Positions 8,882-17,963 of a stretch of DNA of 64,000 nucleotides are shown here, one piece after another. Source of the DNA: Streptomyces sp. NRRL F-5123. GTDB lineage: Bacteria; Actinomycetota; Actinomycetes; Streptomycetales; Streptomycetaceae. The notes beneath the pieces are model-generated. The model worked only from the letters and a program-made list of their open reading frames with translations, was not told the origin of the DNA and did not search any database. Position 1 is the stretch's first letter. Each line of letters begins with the position of its first letter. The position numbers and the translations under genes were made by a program. The stretch lies in contig NZ_JOHY01000009.1 in NCBI RefSeq assembly GCF_000721495.1, positions 148,652-212,651 on the forward strand. The letters are read 5' to 3'.

Positions 8882-9976
8882 TCATCCCGCCGTGAACGTC
8901 ACCTCGGGCCTCGCATCCGGGTCCGTCGTCGCCAGCAGGCGCAGGGCCTCGGACGTGAGCGACCCGCGGTCGGCCGGGGACAGCGGGGCGAAGTGCGTGA
9001 CCTCCACCGCCGCCGTGCCCTTCGCCCGCACGAAGCGCCACGTGCCGGCCACGAAGCCGTCGACCAGGATCGTGCCGCGCACGATGCCGTTCACGGTCAT
9101 CACGCGGGTGCGGTACGCCTCCGGCACGATACGCGTACGGTCCGCGTGCGACAGCAGGACGTTGTCGAAGTCCGCGACGAAACGCGCCGTCACGGGCACG
9201 TCCGGGTCGGCCAACTCGGCCTCCGGCAGGTCGTACAGCTCCCGGCCGTCCTCGGTCGTGTACGTGCGCAGGTCCAGCCCGGCGAAGGCGGACTTCAGGC
9301 CCGTCAGCCCCGACCACTTCTGGAGGTCCGCCGGGGCGGCCGGGCCGAAGGCCGCGAGGTAGCGGCGGACCGTCTCCGCGCAGTCCGCCGCTTCGGCGGG
9401 CTCCGCCCCGAGCCACTCGTCCAGCAGGCCGTACGTCGTCTCCCCGCCCGCACCCCACACCCCGCGGGGCGGCAACTGCACGAGCGGCAGCCACGAGCGC
9501 AGCGCGTTCACCAGCGCCGCCGGGTCCGCGGCCGGGAACCGCGGGGCGAGCGCCGCGCGCAACTCCGCGGGTGTGCGCGGCTTCTCGCGCAGCAGCGCGC
9601 GGCCCTCCGCCGTCAGCGCGGCCTCGTCCGCCCCCGCCAGGCCTTTCGCCCACTGCGAGCCGGCGAACGACCGCCGCAGCATCGGCTCCACCCACGGCCG
9701 CAACCGCAACGCGTCCTGAGCCGTCACCAGATGCACGGTGCTGCGCATCATCGCCAGCCGCACGACGCGGCGTTCGGTGAGCAGCCGCCCCAACTCGGCG
9801 ACGTCGAAGGTGCCGAGCCGGGTCCACAGCCCCGGGTAGGGGGAGGTGGGCACCTGCGACTGCATGCCGAGCAGATGCGCGACGACGTCTTCGGCGGTGG
9901 TTGCCGGTCCGGCGCGGTGGAGGAGGTGCTGACGGGTGAGGAGCGTGCGGTTGAGCGTGCGCTGGCTGAGGGGCAT
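8882..9976 (-). CDS. Winged-helix DNA glycosylase of the AlkZ/HTH_42 family
   Basis: A 364-aa protein of the winged-helix DNA-binding family that includes AlkZ and YcaQ/AlkX. These are DNA glycosylases that release alkylated or crosslinked bases. Near the N-terminus it has LGMQSQVPTSPYPGLWTRL. The QSQ corresponds to the catalytic QxQ signature of the AlkZ branch rather than QxD of the YcaQ branch. The DFDNVLLSHADR and VDGFVAGTWRF blocks are also family-typical. It stands alone, with no biosynthetic self-resistance context, so a housekeeping alkylation-repair role is more likely than resistance to a self-made genotoxin. The ATG at 9976 is the best N-terminus by alignment of the first helix. 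Confidence 0.75.
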   Translation of the reverse strand: MPLSQRTLNRTLLTRQHLLHRAGPATTAEDVVAHLLGMQSQVPTSPYPGLWTRLGTFDVAELGRLLTERRVVRLAMMRSTVHLVTAQDALRLRPWVEPMLRRSFAGSQWAKGLAGADEAALTAEGRALLREKPRTPAELRAALAPRFPAADPAALVNALRSWLPLVQLPPRGVWGAGGETTYGLLDEWLGAEPAEAADCAETVRRYLAAFGPAAPADLQKWSGLTGLKSAFAGLDLRTYTTEDGRELYDLPEAELADPDVPVTARFVADFDNVLLSHADRTRIVPEAYRTRVMTVNGIVRGTILVDGFVAGTWRFVRAKGTAAVEVTHFAPLSPADRGSLTSEALRLLATTDPDARPEVTFTAG

Positions 9977-10039
9977 GGTCCATACGGTAGGGACCCTTGC
10001 GGACAGGGGCGGTCCGCGTCCCTCCCTTTGCTGTGCCCG

Positions 10040-10300
10040 CCCTGCCCGCCCGTGCGGGTGCTCGGCCGTCTGCCGGTGCCACCTGTGGGTGGGTCGGGGG
10101 CCACTCCGGCCGCGGCGGCGGCGTTCCGCCCGGTGGGGGTGGGGAAACCCGGGGACTGCGGCTCGCCCCCGACGGCGAATGCGCCCCACAGGGGGACAGA
10201 GAGCCGACGTCCGAGTCGCACGGGTGGTGGGGTGGGAAGCCCCCCGCCGGAGGCGCCGCCCGCCGGGTGCGGGCACGGCAGGGGCTCACGCCGCAGGCAC
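10040..10300. repeat. Dispersed intergenic repeat, copy A
   Basis: This noncoding stretch between the DNA glycosylase and DUF4132 genes recurs as its reverse complement at 24605-24990. Shared blocks include GTGGGTCGGGGGCCACTCCGG, GCGTTCCGCCCGGTGGGGGT, ACTGCGGCTCGCCCCCGACG and GGCGAATGCGCCCCACAGG. It encodes no plausible protein. Copy A lacks the roughly 100-bp inner hairpin element found in the other copy. Confidence 0.75.
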
Positions 10301-10372
10301 ACCGCACACCGCACGCCGGGTGCGGCAGGGGCTCACGCCGCAGGCACACCGCACACCGCACGCCGGGTGCGG
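10281..10372 (+). repeat. 47-bp tandem duplication
   Basis: Two adjacent copies of a 47-bp unit start at 10281 and 10328, each beginning GGGGCTCACGCCGCAGGCAC. The second copy ends 15 bases before the DUF4132 start codon, so it forms part of that gene's leader region. Confidence 0.85.
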
Positions 10373-10386
10373 GGAGGGAGGACGGG

Positions 10387-12069
10387 ATGGGGCTGTGGCA
10401 GCGTCTGGCCGGGAGGGCCGCGGGTGAGGGGGCGTACGAGGAGCGGCTCGCGGCTGCAGCCGCGAAGGACGCCCGGCGGTCGCGTAAGGCCGCGGCGGCG
10501 GACGACGCCGACCCGCGCACGGTGGGGGCTGCGCACAGCGCCGCCGCGGTGGCGCGGCTGCCGGCGGAGGAGCGGAGGGCCGCCGCCCTCCGGATCCAGC
10601 GGCGCAGGCGCGCTCTGGCCTGCGAGGACGGGGACCGGTCCACCGCGAGAGCGCTGGGCGACGCCCACTGCGGGTGGGACGTCGCGGGCGTCACGGAGCT
10701 GTGGGAGCTGGCTCTGACGGACGGGTCCGGCACCCCGGCCACGGCGTGGGCCGCGGGCGGCGAGCACGCCCTGCACCTCCCCCTCGCGGCGCTGGCCGAA
10801 ATCCCCGCGCCCGAGCGCGAACCGCTGCGGCCGCTGCTGCGCACGGCGCACGTGCTCGCGGGCGCGGAGCACGGCGGTACGGGCGCGCCGCAGCGCGGGC
10901 GGGAGCGGGTGACCGCACGGCTGCGGCAGGCGTGCCCGCCGGACGCCGTGCTGGAGGCGCTGCTGCCGCGGAGCGCGGGCGCGTACGCCGTGGCGGCGCG
11001 GTGCGCGCTCGGGCCGGGCCCGTACGAGGAGGACGTGGTGGCACTGCTGCGCTGGTGCGGCGGCGTCCGGGAGCTGCGGCCGCGCTACGGGCTGCTCGGC
11101 TCGGCCGGTGAGCTGCTCGCCCGGTCGGCGGCGGCGCGCGAGGCGCTGGGGCTGCTGCTCGCGGCGGGGCACGGCGAGCCGCAGAGGTGCGCGCAGGCCG
11201 ACGCGCACCGCGGGCCCCTCGCGGACGGGTCGGCGCGGGTGCTGGGGGCGCTGGCGTGGGCCGCGTGCGTGTCGGGCGAGGAGCTGCCCGTAAGGGAGTT
11301 GGGCCGGGCGTTGCGGCACCACGCCGGAGGTCCGCTCGGGGACCGGCCGGAGGCGGAGGCGTTCTTCCTGCGGGCGGGTCTGGCCGCGCTGGCGTCGCTC
11401 GCCGGGGAGCCGGGGACCGGCCGGCACCACCGGGTGCTGGCCGCCGGGCGGCCGCGGGCCCTGGTGGCAGCCGCGCGGGAGGAGTTGGGGCTCGTACGCC
11501 AGGCGCCGCCGAGCTGGGAGGGGCTCGGGCTGCGGTACGAGCTGGGCGGCTGCACGGCCGTCCTCGCGGTCCGGTCGGACGGCAAGGTCACGCTGGGCTT
11601 CCGGGACGCCCGGGGCGGGGCCGTGCAGCGCGTGCCGGTACGGGTCCGGGAGCGACTGCCGGTGCAGTACGCGGCGCTGCGGGTGCGGCTCGCGGAGGTG
11701 CGGGCGCGGGTCGCCGCGTTCCGGGGAAGCCTGAGCGAGCGGCTGCACGCCGACCCGGGCCGGCCCGTGGCCCGGTGGGTGGCGACCTGTCTGGACGACC
11801 CGGCCCTGGAGCCCCTGAGCCGCGCGGTGCTGTGGCAGGCGGAACTGCCGGACGGCGCGGTGGTGGGCCGTCCCGTCCCCCGCCCTGAGGGGCTGCGGTG
11901 GGCGCTGCTCGACGTACAGCGGCAGACACACGTTCTGGCCGGCACGACCGTCGTCCGCCTCTGGGACCCGCACACCGCGGACGCGGCCGAAGTCGCGGCA
12001 TGGCGCGCGGACTTCGCCCGCCGCAGGGTGACCCAGCCGGTCCCGCAGCTTGCGCCGCCGCCGGCGTAG
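10387..12069 (+). CDS. DUF4132-type protein, apparently truncated at the C-terminus
   Basis: A 560-aa protein of unknown function. The last 200 residues resemble the start of DUF4132 (LGLRYELGGCTAVLAV, then LWDPHTADAAEVAAWRADF, RRRVTQPV). The family normally continues for well over 100 residues past the R-x-x-QPF-like block. Here the protein ends 11 residues after that block with a Pro/Ala tail. The N-terminal two-thirds is helical and Ala/Leu/Arg-rich, with no membrane segment. The start ATG 10387 follows GGGAGGACGGG. DUF4132 proteins are often linked to WGR/MolR-type regulators, but none is adjacent. The 253 bases to the next gene show no recognisable remainder of the domain. Either an authentic short variant or a decaying gene. 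Confidence 0.6.
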   Translation: MGLWQRLAGRAAGEGAYEERLAAAAAKDARRSRKAAAADDADPRTVGAAHSAAAVARLPAEERRAAALRIQRRRRALACEDGDRSTARALGDAHCGWDVAGVTELWELALTDGSGTPATAWAAGGEHALHLPLAALAEIPAPEREPLRPLLRTAHVLAGAEHGGTGAPQRGRERVTARLRQACPPDAVLEALLPRSAGAYAVAARCALGPGPYEEDVVALLRWCGGVRELRPRYGLLGSAGELLARSAAAREALGLLLAAGHGEPQRCAQADAHRGPLADGSARVLGALAWAACVSGEELPVRELGRALRHHAGGPLGDRPEAEAFFLRAGLAALASLAGEPGTGRHHRVLAAGRPRALVAAAREELGLVRQAPPSWEGLGLRYELGGCTAVLAVRSDGKVTLGFRDARGGAVQRVPVRVRERLPVQYAALRVRLAEVRARVAAFRGSLSERLHADPGRPVARWVATCLDDPALEPLSRAVLWQAELPDGAVVGRPVPRPEGLRWALLDVQRQTHVLAGTTVVRLWDPHTADAAEVAAWRADFARRRVTQPVPQLAPPPA

Positions 12070-12322
12070 GGCGCGGGCGCTGCAGGGGTGACCGGTTCCG
12101 CACGTCAACTCCCGCCGCCCCAGGGACGATCGCCGGCCCCGGTCGGCGTCGGCGCTGCGCGGTCGCGCCCGACGCTCGGGCACCGCGCGGGAGGACGTCC
12201 CCCGCCGGGCGGGGAGTTGGGGCCGCGGGTGGCCGAACCGGCGGTGCTGCCGCCGCCGCGCGGCCGAGGGATGGCGCGGCTTGCGCCACCACGGGACGGG
12301 CGGAGTCGGGCCCCCGTCGCGG

Positions 12323-13609
12323 CTACACCGGCTGCTCCGCCACCGCCGGGCGCGGGCCGGCCTGCGGGGGGCGTCGTTGGTCGGGGAGGTCGCGGGCGGT
12401 GCGGATCGGGGAGAAGGCGAGGATCAGGGCGGCGAGGGGGATGCCCGCGGTCATGAGGGTCATCGCGGCGCGCAGGCCCAGGGCCGTGCCGAGAGCGCCA
12501 CCGAGGAGGGCGCCGAGGGGGATCGTGCCGTAGCCGAGGAAGGCGGAGCTCGCGGTGAGGCGGCCGAGGAGCTCGGGCGGGCAGTAGCGCTGCTGGAAGC
12601 TCGCCTTGATGACGTTGCCGCCGACGACGCCCGCGGTGACACAGAAGCCGCCGGCCACGAAGAGCAGCACACCGGCGCCGCGGGTGGTGAGGGGCATGAG
12701 CAGGGCGAGGACGGGGACGGCCAGCTCGAAGAGCAGTGTGGCGCGGGCGGTGCCGATACGGCGGGCGACCCGGCGGGCGGCGAAGGCGCCGGCGACGCCG
12801 CCGGTGCTGGTGGCGGCGATGAGCGTCCCGACGAGGCCGGGCGGCAGGCCGACGCTGCGGACGAGGAAGACCACCTGGAGGGACTGGTAGCCCATGAGGG
12901 CCAGGTTGGAGGCGGCCCCGAAGAGGGCGAAGGTGCGGAACCAGGGGTCTCCCGCGATGAGGCGCAGGCCCGCGCGGACCTCGTCGGCCAGCGATCCGCG
13001 GCGTCGTGCGCGGGTGGCGCGGGGCTCGCGGTGGCGGATGCCGGCCAGGCAGAGGAGGGAGACGAGGAAGGTCGCGGCGTTGGCGAACAGCCCGTTCACC
13101 GCCCCGGCGAGCTGCGCGATGACGCCGCCGGAGCCGAGTCCGGCGAACTGCGCGGCGGACGCGCTGCCGTGCAGCTTGGCGTTGCCCTCGGGCTGGTCGG
13201 CGGGGTCCAGGAGGGCGGGGAGGTAGGCGGTGCAGGCGGTCTGGAAGAAGACCGCCGCGGTGCCGGCCAGCAGGGCCACCGCGAGGAGGAGCCCGAGGCT
13301 CAGCAGCCCGAGCCGGGCTGCGAGGGGGGCTGCGGCGAAGAGCGCGAGGGAGACCGCGGCCGAGGCCGTCATGACCGGGCGGCGCGGCAGCCGGTCCACC
13401 CAGGCGCCCACCGGCAGGCCGATGACCAGCCAGGGCGCCCAGGCGGTGGCGCTCAGCAGCCCGACCTCGAACGTCCCGGCGTGCAGCGTGGACACGGCGG
13501 CCAGCGGCATCGACACCCCGGTGACGGAGGCGCCGAACTTGCCCGCGGTCTCGCCGCACCACAGCAGGCGGAAGTCGCGGTGGCGGCGCAGCAGGCCCCC
13601 GCGGCTCAT
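12323..13609 (-). CDS. MFS efflux transporter
   Basis: A 428-aa major facilitator superfamily protein with about 12 hydrophobic helices. The motif-A-like loop is GAWVDRLPRRPVM, and a long central loop (REPRATRARRRGSL) separates the two halves. This resembles drug/macrolide-type exporters co-encoded with ArsR-like regulators. The start ATG at 13609 overlaps the stop of the regulator gene by four bases (ATGA), so the two are translated from one transcript and the regulator very likely controls the pump. The substrate is unknown. Confidence 0.85.
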   Translation of the reverse strand: MSRGGLLRRHRDFRLLWCGETAGKFGASVTGVSMPLAAVSTLHAGTFEVGLLSATAWAPWLVIGLPVGAWVDRLPRRPVMTASAAVSLALFAAAPLAARLGLLSLGLLLAVALLAGTAAVFFQTACTAYLPALLDPADQPEGNAKLHGSASAAQFAGLGSGGVIAQLAGAVNGLFANAATFLVSLLCLAGIRHREPRATRARRRGSLADEVRAGLRLIAGDPWFRTFALFGAASNLALMGYQSLQVVFLVRSVGLPPGLVGTLIAATSTGGVAGAFAARRVARRIGTARATLLFELAVPVLALLMPLTTRGAGVLLFVAGGFCVTAGVVGGNVIKASFQQRYCPPELLGRLTASSAFLGYGTIPLGALLGGALGTALGLRAAMTLMTAGIPLAALILAFSPIRTARDLPDQRRPPQAGPRPAVAEQPV

Positions 13610-14250
13610 CCGGTGCCCCGGGCCCTGCGGGGGAACGACTGCAACTGCACGACGACCGGAAGCGCGTCCGGGGCGGCCTCGGCGCCGGGGGCCGGGGTGT
13701 GGCGTGCGACGACGGCCGCGAGCTCCGCGTTGAGCGCTTTCAGCTGGTCGGGCGTCAGGCGCAGGTCGCGCCAGTCCGCGATGGTGCCGGCGTTGCGCCA
13801 GACGGTGTCCCAGTCCTCGTTGACGTAGGCCGTGACGCGGTTGAAGTACTGGTGCAGCAGCTCGTGCAGGTAGACGCCGAAGGCGCCCCGGCTGTCGGGG
13901 TCGTTCCGGAAGTCGGCGCTGTTCAGCTCGTTCGTGGTGTCCACCCGGCGCCACCAGCGCTCCCGCTTGGTGCCGCGGCCGACTTCCTCCTCGATGAAGT
14001 CGTGCTCGGCGAGGTGGCGCAGGTGCCAGCTGACGGTGCCGGTGTTCTCGCCGAGGCGCTCGGCGAGCGTGGTGGCGGTGGCCGGGCCGTCCAGGCTGAG
14101 GAGTTCGAAGATCTTCATCCGCAGCGGGTGGGCGAGCCCGCGCAGGCTGCGGGCGTCGAGGCGGCGGGTGGGGCGCGTGGCCGCGGGGGCGGGCCCGTCG
14201 GGCGTCGTCACGTCGGGAGCGGTCGCGTCAGGAGTCGTCGCGTCTGGCAT
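13606..14250 (-). CDS. ArsR-family winged-helix repressor
   Basis: A 214-aa regulator. After an unusual Asp/Ala/Thr/Pro-rich repeat of about 30 residues (PDATTPDATAPDVTTPDG), residues 32-110 form the winged helix (LAHPLRMKIFELL, GPATATTLAERLGENTGTVSWHLRHL). The C-terminal half is helical (LHQYFNRVTAYV) and probably senses ligand or dimerises. No cysteine pair of the metal-sensing type is present, so a drug-like ligand is more likely than a metal. The ATG at 14250 is preceded by a TAATAT -10 box only 7 bases upstream, implying a leaderless mRNA, and by two abutting palindromes. It is co-transcribed with the MFS gene. Confidence 0.85.
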   Translation of the reverse strand: MPDATTPDATAPDVTTPDGPAPAATRPTRRLDARSLRGLAHPLRMKIFELLSLDGPATATTLAERLGENTGTVSWHLRHLAEHDFIEEEVGRGTKRERWWRRVDTTNELNSADFRNDPDSRGAFGVYLHELLHQYFNRVTAYVNEDWDTVWRNAGTIADWRDLRLTPDQLKALNAELAAVVARHTPAPGAEAAPDALPVVVQLQSFPRRARGTG

Positions 14251-14257
14251 GGCGGCG

Positions 14258-14291
14258 ATATTACAGAGGATCCTCTGCAGAGGAAACTCTG
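14258..14291 (-). promoter_or_regulatory. Leaderless promoter with two abutting 14-bp operator palindromes
   Basis: CAGAGGATCCTCTG (14264-14277, a perfect palindrome) is followed without a gap by CAGAGGAAACTCTG (14278-14291, 5-bp arms around GAAA). On the minus strand the -10 hexamer TAATAT (14258-14263) touches the first palindrome and lies 7 bases before the regulator ATG, so transcription should begin at the start codon. Repressor bound here would cover the promoter, giving autoregulation of the ArsR-MFS operon. Confidence 0.8.
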
Positions 14292-14338
14292 CAACATGGA
14301 CACGGCGGTGCCCGCTGCCGCGCGGGTGAACTGCCGCG

Positions 14339-15469
14339 TCAGGCGGGCAGGGCGTGGATCGGCGTCGACGCGCCGGTCAGCGGCATGCCCGAGGCGCCGG
14401 TGCGGCACGCCAGGATCTCCGCGGTGATCGACAGCGCCGTCTCCTCCGGCGTCCGGGCGCCGAGGCCGAGGCCGATCGGGGAGCGCAGCCGGGCCAGCGC
14501 CCCGGTGGGGACGCCGGCCGCGCGCAGCCGGGCCGTCCGGTCGGCGTGGGTGCGGCGCGAGCCCATCGCCCCGACGTAGCCGAGCGGCAGGCGCAGCGCG
14601 CGGGCCAGGACGGGTACGTCGAAGCGCGCGTCGTGGGTGAGGACGCACACCGCGGTACGGGCGTCGAGACGGCCTGCCGCGGCTTCGGCGTCGAGGTAGC
14701 GGTCGGGGTGGTCGACGACCACCTCGGCCGCGTCCGGGAAGCGGCGCGGGGTGGTGAAGACGGGCCGCGCGTCGCACACCGTGACCCGGTAGCCGAGGAA
14801 GGACCCGGCGCGGGCCAGCGCCGCGGCGACGTCCGTCGCCCCGAACACCAGCATCCGCGGCGGCGCGGCGTTCGACTCGGCCAGCAGCGTCAGCGGCTCG
14901 CCGCAGTGGCTGCCGTCAGCGCCGATCACGAAGGTGCCGGTGCGCCCGGCGGCGAGCAGCGCGCGGGTCTGCGCGGCCGCGGTGGCGTCGAGCCGCTCGT
15001 CGCCGAGGCCGCCCTCGTACGGCAGGTCCGGGCGTACGAGGAGGGCGCGGCCCAGGAGTCCGGCGGGGCCCGCCACGATCCGGGCGAGCGCCGACACCTC
15101 GTCGGCGGCGAACGCGGCCAGGGCGGCGGCGAGTTCGGGACGGGCGGCGGGGTCGACGCGCTGGACGAGGACGTCGATCTCGCCGCCGCAGGTCAGGCCG
15201 ACGGCGAAGGCGTCGTCGTCGGACCAGCCGTAGCGGCGCAGCACCGGGCGCGCCGGCTCCCCTGCGGCCAGGGCCTCCTGGCACAGCAGGTAGACGTCGG
15301 CCTCGACGCAGCCGCCGGACACGCTGCCGACGGCGGTGCCGTCCTCGTCCACGGCGAGCGCGGCCCCGGGCTGCCGCGGCGCGCTGCCGCTGACGGCCAC
15401 GACCGTCGCCACGGCGAAGGGCCGGCCCGCGGCGCACCACCGGTGCAGATCGGCCGCGATGTCCAGCAT
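14339..15469 (-). CDS. xdhC: XdhC-type molybdenum cofactor insertion/maturation protein
   Basis: A 376-aa XdhC/CoxI-family protein that binds sulfurated molybdenum cofactor and loads it into xanthine dehydrogenase. Residues 15-75 hold the XdhC_CoxI domain (VVAVSGSAPRQPGAALAV, GSVSGGCVEADVY). The C-terminal half is a Rossmann-like domain (MLVFGATDVAAALARAGSFLGYRV) with the terminal IGLGLGARTPEETALSITAEI motif. I prefer the ATG at 15469 over the GTG at 15478 because AGGAGG is then well spaced. It is the last gene of the xanthine dehydrogenase operon, 91 bases after the large subunit. Confidence 0.88.
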   Translation of the reverse strand: MLDIAADLHRWCAAGRPFAVATVVAVSGSAPRQPGAALAVDEDGTAVGSVSGGCVEADVYLLCQEALAAGEPARPVLRRYGWSDDDAFAVGLTCGGEIDVLVQRVDPAARPELAAALAAFAADEVSALARIVAGPAGLLGRALLVRPDLPYEGGLGDERLDATAAAQTRALLAAGRTGTFVIGADGSHCGEPLTLLAESNAAPPRMLVFGATDVAAALARAGSFLGYRVTVCDARPVFTTPRRFPDAAEVVVDHPDRYLDAEAAAGRLDARTAVCVLTHDARFDVPVLARALRLPLGYVGAMGSRRTHADRTARLRAAGVPTGALARLRSPIGLGLGARTPEETALSITAEILACRTGASGMPLTGASTPIHALPA

Positions 15470-15560
15470 CTCGCTCACCTCCTCGGGCCGGTGGGCCGTT
15501 GCGTGCGGGTGGTCGGACGGAATGGGGCGTCCCCCAGGCCGGGGACGGGGAGACGCGTCC

Positions 15561-17963
15561 CTACTCCGTCAGGTGCTCCGGGCGGACCGGGGCCCGGGTC
15601 AGGGCGCGGCCGGTGGCCTGGCGGATGGCGGCCAGGATCGCCGGGGTCGAGGACAGCGTCGGCGCCTCGCCCACGCCGCGCAGGCCGTACGGGGCGTGGG
15701 TGTCGGCGAGTTCGAGGATGTCGACGGGCATGGGCGGGGTGTCGAGGATGGTCGGGATCAGGTAGTCGGTGAAGGACGGGTTGCGGACCAGCGCCGTCAC
15801 CGGGTCGACGACGATCTCCTCCATCACCGCCACGCCGAGGCCCTGCGTGCTGCCGCCCTGGATCTGGCCGGTGACGGACAGCGGGTTGACGGCCTTGCCC
15901 ACGTCCTGCGCGCACGCCAGCTCGACGACCTTGACCAGGCCCAGCTCGGTGTCGACCTCGACGACGGCGCGGTGCGCGGCGAAGCTGTACTGGACGTGCC
16001 CGTTGCCCTGCCCGGTGCGCAGGTCGAAGGGCTGCGTGGGGCGGTGGCGGAATTCCAGCTCCAGGTCGACCGCCTGGTCCCCGAGGACGTCGGCGAGGTC
16101 CGCGAGCACCTCGCCGCCGTCGGTGACCACCTTGCCGTCCTCCAGGAGGAGTTCGGCGGTGGCCCAGGCCGGGTGGTAGGTGCCGAACTTGCGGCGGCCG
16201 AGGTCGAGCACCCGCTCCCGTACGGCCTCGCAGGTGTGCTTGACGGCGCCGCCGGTCATGTACGTCTGGCGAGAGGCGGACGTCGAGCCGGCCGAGCCCA
16301 CGGTGGTGTCGGCGGGGGCCAGTGTGACCTGGGCGACGCCCAGTTCGCTGCGGGCGATCTGCGCCTGGACGGTCACCCCGCCCTGGCCGACCTCGGCCAT
16401 CGCGGTGTGCACGGTGACCACGGGCTCGCCCGCGACGGCCTCGATGCGGACGCGGGCGGTGGAGTAGTCGTCGAATCCCTCGGAGAAGCCGACGTTCTTG
16501 ATGCCGACGGCGTAGCCGACCCCGCGCACGACGCCCTCGCCGTGCGTGGTGTTGGACAGCCCGCCGGGCAGGGCGCGCAGGTCGGGGCCCTCGGTGGTCT
16601 CCCACTGGCGTTCCGGCGGCAGCGGGCGGGCCTTGACGCGGCGCAGCAGCTCGGCGACGGGCGCTGGGGCGTCGACGACCTGCCCGGTGGGCATGACCGA
16701 GCCCTGGCTCATGGCGTTGCGGCGGCGGAAGTCCACAGGATCCAGGCCGAGTTCGGCGGCGAGCTTGTCCATCTGGGCCTCGTAGGCGAAGCACGCCTGG
16801 ACGGCGCCGAAGCCGCGCATCGCCCCGCAGGGCGGGTTGTTGGTGTAAAGGGCGAGCGCCTCGATGTCGACGTCGTCCACGACGTAGGGGCCGACGGCGA
16901 GCGAGGCGGCGTTGCCGACGACGGCGGGCGAGGAGGACGCGTACGCCCCGCCGTCCAGGACGATGCGGCAGCGGACGTGGGTGAGCTTGCCGTCGCGGGT
17001 CGCGCCGTGCTCGTACGCGAGCTTGGCGGGGTGGCGGTGGACGTGGCCGAAGAAGGACTCGAAGCGGTTGTAGACCATCTTCACCGGCTTGCCGGTGCGC
17101 AGCGCCAGCAGGCAGCCGTGGATCTGCATCGACAGGTCCTCGCGCCCGCCGAAGGCGCCGCCGACGCCGGACAGCGTCATGCGCACCTTGCGCTCGGGCA
17201 GGCCGAGGACGGGGGCGATCTGCCGCAGGTCGGAGTGCAGCCACTGGGTGGCGACGTAGAGGTCCACACCGCCGTCCTCGGCAGGCACCGCGAGGCCCGA
17301 CTCGGGGCCGAGGAAGGCCTGGTCCTGCATGCCGAAGACGTACTCGCCGCGCACCACGACGTCGGCGCGGGCGGCGGCCGCGGCGGCGTCGCCGCGTACG
17401 ACCGGCTGCCGGTGGACGACGTTGGGGTGCGGGACGTGTGCGGCGTGGTGGTCGTCGCGGTCCTCGTGGACGAGGACGGCGCCGGGGCCGGTCGCGCTCG
17501 CCTCGTCGGTGACGACGGGCAGCGGCGCGTAGTCGACGCGGATCTTCGCGGCGGCGCGGCGCGCGGTCTCCGGGTGGTCGGCGGCGACCAGCGCGACGGG
17601 CTCGCCGTGGTGGCGGACCTTGCCGTGGGCGAGGACGGGCGTGTCGCGGAACTCCAGCCCGTAGTGGCGCACTTCGGTGGGCAGGTCGTCGTGGGTGAGC
17701 ACGGCGTACACCCCGGGGGTGGCGAGCGCCTCGGCGGTGTCGATCGCGGTGATCCGCGCGTGCGCGACGGTGCTGCGCAGTGTGTGGCCCCACAGCATGT
17801 CCTCGTGCCACAGGTCGGAGGCGTACGCGAACTCGCCGGTGACCTTGAGCGTGCCGTCCGGGCGCGGGGCCGACTCGCCGACGCCGCCGGCGCGTGCGGC
17901 GCTGGACTGGGTGAGGCCGGCGGGGGTCAGGCGGGTGCCGTGCGTGGGGGTCATCGCGCTCAC
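15561..17963 (-). CDS. Xanthine dehydrogenase, molybdopterin-binding subunit
   Basis: An 800-aa large subunit that oxidises hypoxanthine or xanthine at the Mo centre. Visible motifs are the cofactor-binding GVGGAFGGRED, the GAMRGFGAVQACF block, and the C-terminal GVGEAPTLSSTP carrying the catalytic glutamate. The GTG at 17963 overlaps the 2Fe-2S subunit stop by four bases; an ATG nine bases further in (17954) is an alternative. It lies third in the FAD/2Fe-2S/Mo/XdhC operon. Related hydroxylases act on other N-heterocycles or aldehydes, but the neighbouring PucR regulator favours purines. Confidence 0.87.
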   Translation of the reverse strand: MSAMTPTHGTRLTPAGLTQSSAARAGGVGESAPRPDGTLKVTGEFAYASDLWHEDMLWGHTLRSTVAHARITAIDTAEALATPGVYAVLTHDDLPTEVRHYGLEFRDTPVLAHGKVRHHGEPVALVAADHPETARRAAAKIRVDYAPLPVVTDEASATGPGAVLVHEDRDDHHAAHVPHPNVVHRQPVVRGDAAAAAARADVVVRGEYVFGMQDQAFLGPESGLAVPAEDGGVDLYVATQWLHSDLRQIAPVLGLPERKVRMTLSGVGGAFGGREDLSMQIHGCLLALRTGKPVKMVYNRFESFFGHVHRHPAKLAYEHGATRDGKLTHVRCRIVLDGGAYASSSPAVVGNAASLAVGPYVVDDVDIEALALYTNNPPCGAMRGFGAVQACFAYEAQMDKLAAELGLDPVDFRRRNAMSQGSVMPTGQVVDAPAPVAELLRRVKARPLPPERQWETTEGPDLRALPGGLSNTTHGEGVVRGVGYAVGIKNVGFSEGFDDYSTARVRIEAVAGEPVVTVHTAMAEVGQGGVTVQAQIARSELGVAQVTLAPADTTVGSAGSTSASRQTYMTGGAVKHTCEAVRERVLDLGRRKFGTYHPAWATAELLLEDGKVVTDGGEVLADLADVLGDQAVDLELEFRHRPTQPFDLRTGQGNGHVQYSFAAHRAVVEVDTELGLVKVVELACAQDVGKAVNPLSVTGQIQGGSTQGLGVAVMEEIVVDPVTALVRNPSFTDYLIPTILDTPPMPVDILELADTHAPYGLRGVGEAPTLSSTPAILAAIRQATGRALTRAPVRPEHLTE

